The notes under the pieces: generated by a model
Seen by the model: the letters and a program-made list of their open reading frames with translations, nothing else
What the model was told of the DNA's origin: nothing
The model's database searches: none
DNA from: Rivularia sp. MS3
Lineage (GTDB): Bacteria > Cyanobacteriota > Cyanobacteriia > Cyanobacteriales > Nostocaceae
DNA length: 43,495 nucleotides
Direction of reading: 5' to 3'
NCBI GenBank assembly: GCA_019192545.1
Contig: JAHCMI010000077.1
Span: 1-43,495 of the forward strand
Shown here: positions 1-9,491 of the stretch, one piece after another
How the letters are laid out: every line of letters starts with the position of its first letter
Numbering within the stretch: the first letter of the stretch is position 1
Translations under genes and position numbers: made by a program

Positions 1-116
1 GAGAGGGGGGAGAAAGAGTGAGGGAGGGAGTGAGAGAAGAATAAATTATTTCTTACTCACTACTTACTACTTCATGCCCAATGTACAATGCCCCATGCCC
101 GATTCCCAATTACCAA
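1..116. repeat. Purine-rich and low-complexity intergenic DNA at window edge
   Basis: The first 40 bases are almost all G and A. They are followed by short near-repeats of the type ATGCCC and CAATTACCAATTACCAAT, a kind of low-complexity spacer that recurs at 9420-9460. No gene is visible. It lies just downstream of the stop codon of the minus-strand HopA1 gene. Confidence 0.5.
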
Positions 117-1205
117 TTACCAATCATAAATATCTTCAGAATTTGAATTTAGGTAAGGGCATTCTAAATCAACTGACTTGCAAGCAAAGTGCTGACAAAT
201 AATATTTAATTTTTCTGGGGGTGACTCAATCCCCTTTTCCCAAGCTTCTAGTAAAGCGTTGGAAATTATTTGACAGCGATTGACACCAAAACTCTGTTTG
301 TTGAGGGGCTTTTCTATGGGTTGCTCGGCTAAACTTAACCCTGGCGCTAAATATTTGCTAAATAATGGTACTTCTGGCTGAAAATTGCTTTGATTGTTTA
401 TGTAAATTTCTTTTAATAACTGTTGCACTATCCCATAGTGTTGCTTTGGAAAATTAAGTATTCCCGAATCATAGCGATCGCAACCTAAAGGATGATGGGG
501 AACTTGAAAGGTGAAGGGGATTTGCACATTGTTTAATTTGTCTGTAAGACAGTGCATTAAAGCAATAGCACCTTGTGGATTTACGTTAAAAAATATGCTG
601 ATAACATCTAAATCGCTCCAAACATTTTGTAAATCATCTTGCTGTTGTTTCGCTGAATTACTCACTGCTAAATAAAAGCCATTATTTAAACGATTTTTAG
701 GCAGTCGGATAGCAATTAAGTCATCAACTTTACTCGATAAGGCGGCTGATTCTAAATCATTTTCTTCAACATGCAGCGTTAAACCACCTTTAGTTACAGC
801 CAAACTTCCATCAGGCTCTTGTCGTAACACCCTCCAACCAGAATCTAAATAACCCGTACCTTGATTGTTTTCGTGGAGTCGATTGTAAAATCTGGTATCT
901 CTTTCAAATACACAATTATTTTCTAAATCTTGATGTAATAACAGGTTGGGATTGCTAATATTTGCTGCTAATACACTTTGTAAAGAGTTGTTATAATAAA
1001 TACCGTAAATAAAATTACGCAGTAGCAAATTGAGATATTTATCTTGCAGTGCGGTGGAACTTTTTTCCAGCGTTTCTGCCATTAAAGGCGGTAAAGAAAA
1101 AGGTTGATAATCTGGATGAATGATAGAAAAGTTAGGTTCTATTTGAATTTTATGAGCAATTTCTAAGAAAGTATTAGATAGAGAATTTTTATAAGAAGTT
1201 ATCAT
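117..1205 (-). CDS. HopA1-family (PF17914-like) lyase, copy 1
   Basis: This 362-residue protein resembles the HopA1 effector family that bacteria use as a phospho-Ser/Thr lyase in class V lanthipeptide and thioamitide pathways. There it eliminates phosphate from a precursor phosphorylated by a partner kinase. Visible blocks shared with the second copy at 24488-25603 are HPDYQP near residue 30, RNFIYGIYYN near 64, a GTGYLDSGW block near 115, GFYLAVSN in the middle, and FGVNRCQ and YLNSNSEDIY near the C terminus. It follows an APH-type kinase gene on the same strand with a 136-bp gap, the same order as the second pair. No precursor gene is visible beside it. The family call rests on pattern recognition, not on a search. 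Its activity on a peptide is inferred. Confidence 0.75.
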   Translation of the reverse strand: MITSYKNSLSNTFLEIAHKIQIEPNFSIIHPDYQPFSLPPLMAETLEKSSTALQDKYLNLLLRNFIYGIYYNNSLQSVLAANISNPNLLLHQDLENNCVFERDTRFYNRLHENNQGTGYLDSGWRVLRQEPDGSLAVTKGGLTLHVEENDLESAALSSKVDDLIAIRLPKNRLNNGFYLAVSNSAKQQQDDLQNVWSDLDVISIFFNVNPQGAIALMHCLTDKLNNVQIPFTFQVPHHPLGCDRYDSGILNFPKQHYGIVQQLLKEIYINNQSNFQPEVPLFSKYLAPGLSLAEQPIEKPLNKQSFGVNRCQIISNALLEAWEKGIESPPEKLNIICQHFACKSVDLECPYLNSNSEDIYDW

Positions 1206-1341
1206 GGCTGGTTTATGTAGATTTACGAATCAAGAGTTTATTAAAATCAATGCAGCCCTGTTGAGAAAAGAAAAGTTAACAGCAACCAGGTAAAACTGGT
1301 TACTGTTAACTGCTATCTGTCAATTGCTAAATATTTGCTGG

Positions 1342-2583
1342 CTAACACCCGCGCAAACGAGTTTTTTCGTAGAACAGAGGAATTAAATTATTCTCTCTTT
1401 GTGCAACAGAAGCCTTAGCAGATTTTACAAATGGTTTCAGAATTTGTAATTCTGATTTACCAAAAATGTCTACCACGTATTCTGGCGTTCTAGTTAAGAT
1501 ATTTCTAGCAAAACTTAAAGCAATTAAGCTTGTTTGATGCAAATTTTGCTGGCTGTTAATCTTATCCTGGATTTGATTAATTAATGCTAAACCGGCATAC
1601 TTGATAATCGACTGGATAAAATCTTTACGGTAATCCAAAATCATTGGAAAAGCTTTGAGATAAGACTCAATTAAAGCCAACATTGAAGGTTGAAGAATCT
1701 CCAGCCCAATAGCCGCTAATTCCAAAGATTCCTCTAACTCTAAAGTTGAATCTACAACTAAACTTTCTAACCAAATTTTTAAATAACCGGCTAGTAAAGT
1801 TCCTAAATCGTAGGCGGGATCTCCCCAACCGCAAGCTTCCCAATCAATCATCTTCACATCTACATTATCCAGATGCTGCCAACGAGAATGTACTAAAACG
1901 TTCTCTAGTTTTAAATCGTTATGGGTTAAACAGCAAGGATTCCATGCGCTTGCTAAATCGGCAATTGCAGACTCTAAAAAGTCATACTTTTGATAGTTAC
2001 AGTAGAACGAAAGCCCGCTACTGCTAACTTTACCGAAAATAGAAGGTTCGAGAAAATCGATCCCCTGTGCCGGATTAAAATACTGATAGCGAATCTGCCC
2101 CGCTGGAGCAGTAGCCATAAAATCACGGTACTTTTGACGTTTAAAAGTCGCACGATGCAATGATGCTAAAGTATTGCCGATGGAGTTTGCGAGTTCTGGC
2201 GGAAAATATAGGTTATGCCTGTAATAGCTTGCCAATCCTTGGTATTCCCAAAGATAGTTACGCACGAGGATCGAATTCTCCTCATCGTAATGTACTACTA
2301 GCGGAGATAACGCTTTTATGTTGCCGAGAACTGGAAATGATTCAAGCAATTGGTGAAACAGCCATTCATTATAGAACTCACGGGGAATACCGTTAAATTC
2401 TTGGGCTAGTTCTTGTTTAACCAAAAGCTTGCGATCGCCATTCTTAGTAACCAGTATGCTTAAATTCTTACGGCTACTACTGTGTGGCAAATCTGCATCG
2501 GCGGTTGCGCCATCTTCTGAGCTACTCAGCCCTGCTTCTTGCAGATACTGGATAACGTTTTGAGAAGACAGTGAAAGTTTCAT
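1342..2583 (-). CDS. APH-type phosphotransferase, copy 1
   Basis: This 413-residue protein belongs to the aminoglycoside/choline phosphotransferase kinase superfamily. It shows a Lys in LLVKQE (K56), the catalytic loop THNDLKLENVL (H221, D223, N228) and the metal-binding IDWE (D247), followed by the family pattern GWGDPAYDLG. In class V lanthipeptide and thioamitide clusters such a kinase phosphorylates Ser/Thr of the precursor before a HopA1-type lyase acts, and a HopA1 gene follows here on the same strand. The protein is clearly paralogous to the kinase at 25705-26844 but is 34 residues longer, with a Ser-rich stretch near residues 19-38. Antibiotic phosphorylation is a less likely alternative given the neighbour. 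Confidence 0.8.
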   Translation of the reverse strand: MKLSLSSQNVIQYLQEAGLSSSEDGATADADLPHSSSRKNLSILVTKNGDRKLLVKQELAQEFNGIPREFYNEWLFHQLLESFPVLGNIKALSPLVVHYDEENSILVRNYLWEYQGLASYYRHNLYFPPELANSIGNTLASLHRATFKRQKYRDFMATAPAGQIRYQYFNPAQGIDFLEPSIFGKVSSSGLSFYCNYQKYDFLESAIADLASAWNPCCLTHNDLKLENVLVHSRWQHLDNVDVKMIDWEACGWGDPAYDLGTLLAGYLKIWLESLVVDSTLELEESLELAAIGLEILQPSMLALIESYLKAFPMILDYRKDFIQSIIKYAGLALINQIQDKINSQQNLHQTSLIALSFARNILTRTPEYVVDIFGKSELQILKPFVKSAKASVAQRENNLIPLFYEKTRLRGC

Positions 2584-3435
2584 TATATTTGTTACTTCCT
2601 TAGATTCCTTTAAAATCAGCTTGTTTTGGTTGTGGCTTAAATAATGGCAGCATTCCCCAGCGAAGCCCCTTTTTTAGGGAATCTTAAAAAATGATGACTA
2701 CGCTTTAGTAATATCGTATTTCGATGACAAATACATGCCAAAATGCCATTAATTTCTTTACTGTCGCTTCAAATTTCACAATGTTTAAACAGTGAAATCT
2801 TTAATTTTTATTCAAATTTTTACTTACGCGAATATAGAAATTTGTGCTTTAACCTTTTAATGCCTGTTCGTTTCCCAAGATTACGTTTTTGAACAGCCGT
2901 GCCATTAACAAACATTAATATAATTATCTAATACAACAGCTAACACTCACACAGTACAATAACTTTTACATGCTTTCCGGAAGAATACAATTATTTTTCT
3001 TTAATCGTAGCCTAATAATTATCTTTGCAAACTATTAAAAATCCTCTATACCCAAAATTCTACGTAAAACCATCAGCTTTCTGCGAACATCCATATCAAA
3101 ATAGCTGCACATTATTCTCCTGCTTGCAACATTTCTACATAATATTCGCAAAATTAGATACTATAAATTTAAAGTTTTTTTGATTATAGAAATAATTCTT
3201 AATAAGAAAATTGAAAATTCATGAGAACTCTTTGAATGCAATCTTCTTCTATAATACAAAAGATTTATCAACCAATTCAATACTTGTAATAATTTGCAAT
3301 TAGGACTTACGCAAAATAATGCAACTACGTCACTAAGGGCGACAGCCCCTACCGCTAATTTTCTGTCCCATTAAAAATGACGGATTAGGGCACAGAGCGG
3401 CAGAGGGGGAAGAAAATTTTTGAAATTAAATCCAA
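2584..3435. other. 852-bp intergenic region without a recognisable gene
   Basis: AT-rich spacer upstream of the minus-strand kinase. I see no open frame resembling the 38-residue RiPP leader found at 22-24 kb. The right-hand part (about 3300-3385) begins with a lone TAGGACTTACGCAA, the terminal sequence of the 125-bp MITE found elsewhere in the window, but the matching other end is absent. It then carries TCTGTCCCATTAAAAATGAC, whose reverse complement recurs at 32940-32962. Confidence 0.6.
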
Positions 3436-3762
3436 CTAACAAAGACGAAAATTCGGCTGCCATTGATACTGATTGAGGTTAATCTTTCCTGCCGAGTTGA
3501 ATTCAATTCCTTCTTCTTCGAGCAAATGCTTCTGTAGATAGTCTCCTCCTTCACGCACGGTTGAATAAGAGATTTCACCTTTAGCATTAATGACTCGATG
3601 CCAGGGAATATCATTGCAAGTTGTGTCTATTTGAAACATTGCGTATCCCACCAAGCGGGCTTTACCATGAATTCCGGCTAAATCGGCAATTTGTCCGTAG
3701 GTTGCAACTTTACCAGGAGGAATCTGCCGAACAGTTTTGTAAATCAGATCGTATGTAGACAT
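3436..3762 (-). CDS. MGMT-like DNA-binding protein (alkyltransferase-like, ATL)
   Basis: This 108-residue protein matches the DNA-binding C-terminal domain of O6-alkylguanine-DNA alkyltransferase. Where MGMT has the reactive Cys in PCHRV, it has Trp: IPWHRVIN. That substitution defines the ATL class, which binds alkylated guanine without removing the alkyl group and flags it for nucleotide excision repair. The helix-turn-helix region with PPGKVATYGQIADLAG is visible at residues 15-30. The length agrees with stand-alone ATL proteins. It lies 64 bp upstream of the TMEM14 gene on the same strand, so they may share a transcript, although no functional link is evident. Confidence 0.88.
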   Translation of the reverse strand: MSTYDLIYKTVRQIPPGKVATYGQIADLAGIHGKARLVGYAMFQIDTTCNDIPWHRVINAKGEISYSTVREGGDYLQKHLLEEEGIEFNSAGKINLNQYQWQPNFRLC

Positions 3763-3826
3763 TTGTAGACATTTTGAAATTACAACTAATACCTATAGTT
3801 AGAGACATATTGTCATTATTAATCTT

Positions 3827-4144
3827 CTAAGCGGACGCAAGTAATTGAGACAGCATCAAAATTAATGCCACCACGCCTAAAATAACCATCAATCCTGCTG
3901 GCATAAATTTGCGTGTTTTAGCAAGTCTGACGGCAAAAACAATTACTAAAACACCAGTGACGATGACAGCTAAAGTCGAACCCCAGGCTTGCCCCTGTAG
4001 TTGCAAGTAGGCAGCAATCAGCAATAGCAAACCACTACTTGTTCCACTTATCAACGAGACTTTGCTACCTGCGGTTTTATAACCAATGATGCCGCCGATA
4101 ATTGATAAAATGCCATATAGGCTGGCAGCTATAATGCTCTGCAT
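3827..4144 (-). CDS. TMEM14-family small membrane protein
   Basis: This 105-residue, very hydrophobic protein has about four membrane helices. It shows the Gly-rich N-terminal block YGILSIIGGIIGYKTAGSK followed by SLISGTSSGLLLLIA, both characteristic of the TMEM14/FAX1 family. Eukaryotic plastid members take part in fatty acid export; the role of bacterial members is not well known. ATG at 4144 is the only plausible start. It is diverged from the plus-strand DUF815 gene by 97 bp, so the two promoters must lie back to back. Confidence 0.82.
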   Translation of the reverse strand: MQSIIAASLYGILSIIGGIIGYKTAGSKVSLISGTSSGLLLLIAAYLQLQGQAWGSTLAVIVTGVLVIVFAVRLAKTRKFMPAGLMVILGVVALILMLSQLLASA

Positions 4145-4241
4145 TGTTAAAACCTGATTCGATTTCCAGCTATTGTTCTGTGCGTAGACGGAAAATGAAA
4201 ATATTTAATTTTCCGTTTATCTACATAATCCCTGCAAATAA

Positions 4242-5558
4242 ATGAATAATCAAGCGATTGCCAAGGTTCAATTTCTTCAACGTCAAGCAGCTTCTCTGTT
4301 ACTTTACCAGTCAGTTTTTGAAGGGGAAGTGGGCAAAGCTTTTCTTAATTTATTGCAGGCTATACGCTACCCTAACGCTGAAGCACGAGATTGTCTTCAA
4401 GCTTACGGTAATTTTTTCCAAATTCTCGCCGATAAGAATCAAAATTGGGAAGAATATTTGATTTCGCAAATCTTGATTTCTGAAAACGCTTTTAGCAAGC
4501 AATCTCAATTAGAAAAATTACCTCCAGCTTTAATTGCAGCTGCAAAACACGATTTACAAGCATTGCAGAGTTTCCATGAATGCAGCGTTGCTAGTCTCGG
4601 TGAATGGGTGCAGACTGTCGCCCATCTTCCTATATTACCGGTGGTATGGTATACAGAACAGAAAATCCAGCCTAATTATCAATCAAAGCTGATAGAAAAA
4701 TTACGAACTTTGGAAGATTGGACTAACGCTGTAGAAGATTTAACAGCATTTTATCGGCAACACGGTACGGGTATATTTGCTGAATATAAAGCTTTTCGCT
4801 GGCAGCAGCAAGAATTTATCGGTATAACCTATCCTGATGAAGTGAAGTTGGATGAGTTGGTCGCTTATGAATCTCCCAAACAAACCTTGATTCAAAATAC
4901 AGAATTTTTATTATCGGGACAACTCGCATTGCACGTTTTACTTTACGGTAGTCGCGGTAGCGGTAAATCTTCTTTAGTCAAAGCTTTATTAAATGAATAT
5001 GCCGAACGCAATTTACGCTTGATAGAAGTTGCAAAATCTGAGTTGAAACATCTACCACAAATTGTAGAACGCTTAAGAAACAAGCCACAAAAATTTATCA
5101 TATTTGTTGATGACCTTTCCTTTGAGGAAGATGACGATGCTTTCAAAGCGCTTAAAGTCGTTTTAGAAGGAAGCTTGACAGCCAGACCGAAAAACGTTGT
5201 CGTTTATGCAACTTCCAATCGCCGCCACTTGATTCGGGAGTTTTTTGCAGACAGACCCCAACCCAAAGAAGCCGACGAAGTCAACGCTTGGGATACCGTT
5301 CAAGAAAAACTTTCATTCAGCGATCGCTTTGGCTTAACTCTAACTTTTGAACCCGCTTCTCAAAAAGCTTATTTACAAATAGTTCAACATTTGGTTAAAT
5401 TATCTAATATCGAATTTAGTACTGATGAACTAAATAGTCAAGCATTGCAATGGGCAACTCGTCATAATGGACGTTCCGGAAGAACTGCACGACAATTTGT
5501 AGATTTTTTGAAGGCACAGAAGATGATTTCTCGAAACGAAGTAGAAAAAGATAAATAA
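4242..5558 (+). CDS. DUF815-type AAA+ ATPase
   Basis: This 438-residue protein has an all-alpha N-terminal half of about 200 residues and then an ATPase domain. The P-loop GSRGSGKS is at residues 236-243. The Walker B region is FVDDLSFEEDDDAFKALK, with VVVYATSNRRHLI (sensor 1) after it. The ATNRRHLI ending and the EEDD-rich Walker B are typical of DUF815 proteins, which are AAA+ ATPases of unknown function widespread in bacteria. The next gene on the strand starts 163 bp later, so it may or may not be in one transcription unit with the two genes that follow. No partner enzyme is obvious. Confidence 0.82.
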   Translation: MNNQAIAKVQFLQRQAASLLLYQSVFEGEVGKAFLNLLQAIRYPNAEARDCLQAYGNFFQILADKNQNWEEYLISQILISENAFSKQSQLEKLPPALIAAAKHDLQALQSFHECSVASLGEWVQTVAHLPILPVVWYTEQKIQPNYQSKLIEKLRTLEDWTNAVEDLTAFYRQHGTGIFAEYKAFRWQQQEFIGITYPDEVKLDELVAYESPKQTLIQNTEFLLSGQLALHVLLYGSRGSGKSSLVKALLNEYAERNLRLIEVAKSELKHLPQIVERLRNKPQKFIIFVDDLSFEEDDDAFKALKVVLEGSLTARPKNVVVYATSNRRHLIREFFADRPQPKEADEVNAWDTVQEKLSFSDRFGLTLTFEPASQKAYLQIVQHLVKLSNIEFSTDELNSQALQWATRHNGRSGRTARQFVDFLKAQKMISRNEVEKDK

Positions 5559-5721
5559 ATAAGGTAAATAAATATAAATATTATTTTTACGTAGATATAT
5601 TGACTTATTAATTATTTTTTTATACTCATATTGAAGTGATGGGGAAAAACTAGTCTATCGGGGTGCCAGGGTCAGATATGTGAGCTTTCATACATCGGCA
5701 ACATATTTTGATAAATGAACT

Positions 5722-7035
5722 ATGCTAAAAACAAGCAACATGCAAGACTCTATGGTCAGCAATCGATTTATTATAGGTATAGTTGCCTTCGGGGTGAGTT
5801 TCGGTTTAACTTTGGTCTTTACCTGGTGGAATTTTAATACTGCCCTTGCTACGGGGATCGTAACTATACTTGCTACATATACAGCAACATTTATTGTAGA
5901 TAAGAAGGCAGAAAGAAAACGTAGAAATTATGAATTACAGGTTGTAGATTCTTACTACAAACGAATCCAAGAATTAGAAAGCGTACAGCACGGCATCACT
6001 TTAGAAGTTAATCAGTTAGAAACCACGCGCCGCGCTTTGCATCAAGAGTCAAGTCAACTGCAACATCAAGTAGGCGATCGCCGCAATCAAAGAGATTCAC
6101 TCAATCGAGAATTAAGTACGTTTGCGCTTCAGAAAAGACACTTAGAATCAGAAGTTATTAATTTACGGGATGAACTGAAAACTTTAGAAAAATCCAAACA
6201 AGAAACGGAAAATTCTTTAGCTAACATTACGGCAGAAAAGCGGCGCTTAGAGTTAAATTGTAATGTATCGAAATCAGAGATAACTCAGTTACATGCAAAA
6301 ATTGGCGAACTTCTTCAACAGCGCGAAGAATTAGACAGTAATTTAATTTTATTAGATAGACTAAAGCCCCAGTTAGAAGAGAGATTGTACGAGTTGCGAG
6401 TACAGGTTGAAGAATTAGAAAGCGAGCAGAAAAAGCAACAAGAGCTATTTAGTAGTAGAGATAAAAAAATTGATCGATTAAAAGCAGATATAAAGCTATT
6501 AAAAAATCAGAAAGCAGAAGAGAAAAAGCAGTTAGAACAGTTGCAGGGGCAAACTTCATTGCTTCAGGAAGAAAGAGATGTATTGCAAAACCAAGTTTTG
6601 GAATTGTTGCAACAATTAGAAGGCTTGAACCCCGAGGTACCCATAGCTCAAGTAGAAACAGATGAAGAAACAGAAGAATTTCCCTTCGCTGATTTGATAG
6701 AAAGTATTTCGATTGAACCAGCACAAACAGCAGAAACAAAATTAGATGAACTACCGCAAGAATGGCAAGATTTGCAGCAAAGTTTGTTAGAGCATGAAAT
6801 AAAGGTGTTGAAAGCGATATTAGAGCAGGTAAAAGTCAACCCTACAATCAAAAAAATTGCCGAAGAAAATATCTCAATGCCAAATCTGCTGATTGATTCG
6901 ATTAACGAGCGCGCACAAGATGCCATTGGTGAATTAATTATTGCAACGAGTGATGATATTCCCGAAGTCTACGAAGAGTATAAAGAAAATATTCAAAAAA
7001 TTATTACCATGTCTGAAGCTGTGGAAAGTAAATAG
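5722..7035 (+). CDS. Membrane-anchored coiled-coil protein with TerB_C-like C terminus
   Basis: This 437-residue protein begins with two close hydrophobic segments (about residues 17-60). A basic stretch, KKAERKRR, follows, and then a coiled coil from about residue 70 to 300 rich in Leu, Gln, Glu and Lys. The last 95 residues form a separate globular domain (EWQDLQQSLLEHEIKVLKAIL to the end). It resembles the C-terminal domain found with TerB proteins (TerB_C), in which a helix-rich unit contains an INE..xDxIGE motif. Proteins of this kind often sit beside DUF2791/BrxD-like ATPases, and such an ATPase is the next gene here. The coiled coil suggests a tether from the membrane to cytoplasmic partners. 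The domain name is a recollection and needs a profile search. Confidence 0.6.
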   Translation: MLKTSNMQDSMVSNRFIIGIVAFGVSFGLTLVFTWWNFNTALATGIVTILATYTATFIVDKKAERKRRNYELQVVDSYYKRIQELESVQHGITLEVNQLETTRRALHQESSQLQHQVGDRRNQRDSLNRELSTFALQKRHLESEVINLRDELKTLEKSKQETENSLANITAEKRRLELNCNVSKSEITQLHAKIGELLQQREELDSNLILLDRLKPQLEERLYELRVQVEELESEQKKQQELFSSRDKKIDRLKADIKLLKNQKAEEKKQLEQLQGQTSLLQEERDVLQNQVLELLQQLEGLNPEVPIAQVETDEETEEFPFADLIESISIEPAQTAETKLDELPQEWQDLQQSLLEHEIKVLKAILEQVKVNPTIKKIAEENISMPNLLIDSINERAQDAIGELIIATSDDIPEVYEEYKENIQKIITMSEAVESK

Positions 7036-7297
7036 TATTTTTATGTTTGAGTAAATTTAAGCAGCAAAGCCTCTAAAAACGAAAAATTAAAAAAGATGTG
7101 AATTGTATTAGACTTTAGCCGGTTTGAATTATCGAACAAAATTTCATGTAACCTATATGCAACCTAAAATTGAATAGAGCAGCAAAATATTTGCATAATT
7201 AAAGTATTTTTTTACCATCATGGTGCGTTGCGCTGTGGGACAACACACCCTACTATAGAATTTCGTTTGAGAATCAAACCGGAAAATTTAAAATCGA
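7036..7297. repeat. Intergenic repeat of the GGTGCGTT...ACACACCCTAC type
   Basis: The 262-bp gap before the DUF2791 gene contains, at 7220-7255, ATGGTGCGTTGCGCTGTGGG followed by ACAACACACCCTACTA. The same unit, in the opposite orientation, occurs at 29951-29984 and 40635-40667. This is a common dispersed repeat in cyanobacterial spacers. Confidence 0.6.
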
Positions 7298-8626
7298 ATG
7301 ACAAAGCCTAAAATCTCTAAAAAAGTATCTACAGCTTTGATAAACTCCTTGGGTGCGGGGGTAGTACCCAGAATCGGGTTAGAAAATGTCGCAGTAGGTA
7401 GAGACAAAGAACTAAAAAGTCTTGTGCAGAGTATTGAAGATATTGCACAAGGAGTAGCAGCATTTCGGTTTGTAATTGGAAATTACGGTTCCGGTAAAAG
7501 TTTTATGCTGCAACTTGTTCGCAATCGAGCGATGGAGTTGGGTTTTGTTGTTACCGATGCGGATTTATCTTTGGAAAGAAGATTAGCCGGAAGCAATAAT
7601 CAAGGTTTGGCTACTTATCGAGAATTGATGAGTCGTCTTGCGACAAAAACACGTCCTGATGGTGGTGCTTTTGTTTCGATTTTGGAAGGATGGATTAATA
7701 AGATTCAGCAAGAAGTAGTTCAAAACAGCGGTATGAAACCCAATGATGAGGGTTTTGACGATGCAGTAGAAGCGAAAATTAGAGAAGTAGTTCAGCAGAT
7801 AGAAGATTTAGTCCACGGTTTTGATTTTGGCAGCGTCATTGTTGCTTATTGGAAGGGTTATCGTTCCGATGATGATGATTTGAAAAATGCTGCATTGCAG
7901 TGGCTGCGGGGAGAATTTAATAAGAAAAGTGAAGCAAAAACGGCTTTGGGAGTAAGAGTAATCATTGACGATGAAAGTTGGTATGATTACCTCAAGTTAT
8001 TAGCAAAATTCGTTGCTGAAATCGGTTATAAAGGGCTGATTGTGTTTTTAGATGAAGCGGTGCATTTATACCAGATATCTCCTACAGCAAGTCGAGAGAA
8101 GAACTATAGCAGGTTGCTGGCAATTTTTAACGATGTAATGCAGTGCAAAGCTGAATATTTAGGAGTAATTATCGGCGGAACACTCAAGTTTTTAGAAGAT
8201 CCAAATAGAGGGTTATTTTCCGATTCCGCTTGGAGAAGACGTACTAAAGAAAGTCGTTTTGTTGCAAAAGCAGGAGTACGGGAAATTAACGGGCCTGTAA
8301 TTAAACTAAATCCTTTAAGTGAATCAGAAATTCTCAACTTGTTAGAGAAATTAGCCGATATACATGCGTTTAACTATAATTATCAAAAAGTTTTAGCTCA
8401 GAATGATTTAAAAGAGTTTGTGCAAGAGATTGTTAACCGTTTGGGGGCTGAAGCTTTATTAACTCCCGGCGAAATTGTTCGCGATTTTATCAGCGTCTTA
8501 AATATTTTGCATCAAAACCCGCAAATTACTTTGAATCAAATCATTCATGATTCAGATTTTAAACCTACTAAAATAGGCGCTAGTGCAGAAGTTGATGAAG
8601 AAGATGTTGCGGAATTTAGTATATAA
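7298..8626 (+). CDS. DUF2791/BrxD-like P-loop ATPase
   Basis: This 442-residue ATPase carries a P-loop GNYGSGKS at residues 61-68 and a Walker B LIVFLDEAVHLY with D252 and E253. A GGTLKFLEDPNRGLFSD-type segment follows, and then a helical C-terminal region. The N-terminal block (SLGAGVVPRIGLENVAVGRDKEL) and the general layout fit PF10923 (DUF2791), which includes the BREX ATPase BrxD and ATPases of Ter-type stress and defence loci. Its neighbour upstream ends in a TerB_C-like domain, as expected for that second group. The SF2 helicase usual in those loci is not found in the window, so either the locus is incomplete or the pair acts alone. Confidence 0.72.
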   Translation: MTKPKISKKVSTALINSLGAGVVPRIGLENVAVGRDKELKSLVQSIEDIAQGVAAFRFVIGNYGSGKSFMLQLVRNRAMELGFVVTDADLSLERRLAGSNNQGLATYRELMSRLATKTRPDGGAFVSILEGWINKIQQEVVQNSGMKPNDEGFDDAVEAKIREVVQQIEDLVHGFDFGSVIVAYWKGYRSDDDDLKNAALQWLRGEFNKKSEAKTALGVRVIIDDESWYDYLKLLAKFVAEIGYKGLIVFLDEAVHLYQISPTASREKNYSRLLAIFNDVMQCKAEYLGVIIGGTLKFLEDPNRGLFSDSAWRRRTKESRFVAKAGVREINGPVIKLNPLSESEILNLLEKLADIHAFNYNYQKVLAQNDLKEFVQEIVNRLGAEALLTPGEIVRDFISVLNILHQNPQITLNQIIHDSDFKPTKIGASAEVDEEDVAEFSI

Positions 8627-9491
8627 GAAATTGAGATTAATTATGTAGGCTTAATTAAATATAAGATGAGACCTCACCAAGTAATTTTTTTAGGTTTTTT
8701 AGCGCAGTGTGTCCGGTAGGACATAGCCCCCGGATTTATCCGTGGATTATAACAACTTGTTAGCGAAGCGTGTCCAGAACAGACATAGCCCTTAAATTAC
8801 ATAGGGCATTAATTACGAATCACGAATTATACTCACCCTGCTTCCGGCTTCTCTCTCCTTATTAAGGAGAGGTCTTGAAGGTGAGATTTTATGTTTGATT
8901 TACTGTTTTTTGTCAATAGTTAAATAAGAGTAAATGCAGTTAAATTGTATAAGCAGATAGCTAATTTAAATTAAGTAAAGTACACATTGAATTTTACCCC
9001 TTTCTCTCTCCAAGATATCGGAGAGGGGTGTCCTTAGAACGGGGTGGGGTCGTTATTTGTATTCTGCTTAAACGAAAACTGCTATATATTTTCTGCAACA
9101 AAAATAGACAGTCAATATGTTCGCTATAGACTTTATTATAATTTATAGCGAAATAGGATTTTATTGTATTAATAAGCAAATTTATATTAAATTATTCCAA
9201 TAAATAATTATAAAAATTCTATCGTTGGTAAATTAAATATTGCCAAGCAATTATTTTGATTGATTGACTTATTACCAATCTAAACTTAGTTAAAAAACTT
9301 TCGACAAATAAGTCAGTCCAATGCAAGCAATGTGGGTGTAAACTTTGACTTGGGAAAAGTCGAAAGTGAAAGGTTAAAGGTTAGAGGTTAAAGGTTAGTG
9401 GTTAAATACTTTCACAACCTATGCCCCATGTCCTATACCCTATGCTCCATGCCTAATGACCATAATATGTATTTTATAAATTGTAATCTCT
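8627..9491. repeat. 865-bp intergenic region with several repeat families
   Basis: No supported gene. At 8700-8731 and 8760-8792 two copies of a TAGCG(A/C)AG..GTGTCC...GACATAGCCC repeat stand in tandem, and a reversed relative lies at 17934-17963. At 8835-8893 and 8996-9052 are CTCTCC...GGAGAG hairpins with TGTCC tails, as at 19600-19650. At 9365-9408 a degenerate heptamer array of the form AAGGTTA/GAGGTTA precedes the bicA-like gene. The region between 9060 and 9350 is plain AT-rich DNA. Confidence 0.6.

Noticed and set aside
8994-9179. 61-codon minus-strand frame in the spacer before bicA
   Set aside because: Its start region is AT-rich spacer and its end is the dispersed CTCTCC/GGAGAG repeat; no ribosome-binding site or family resemblance.
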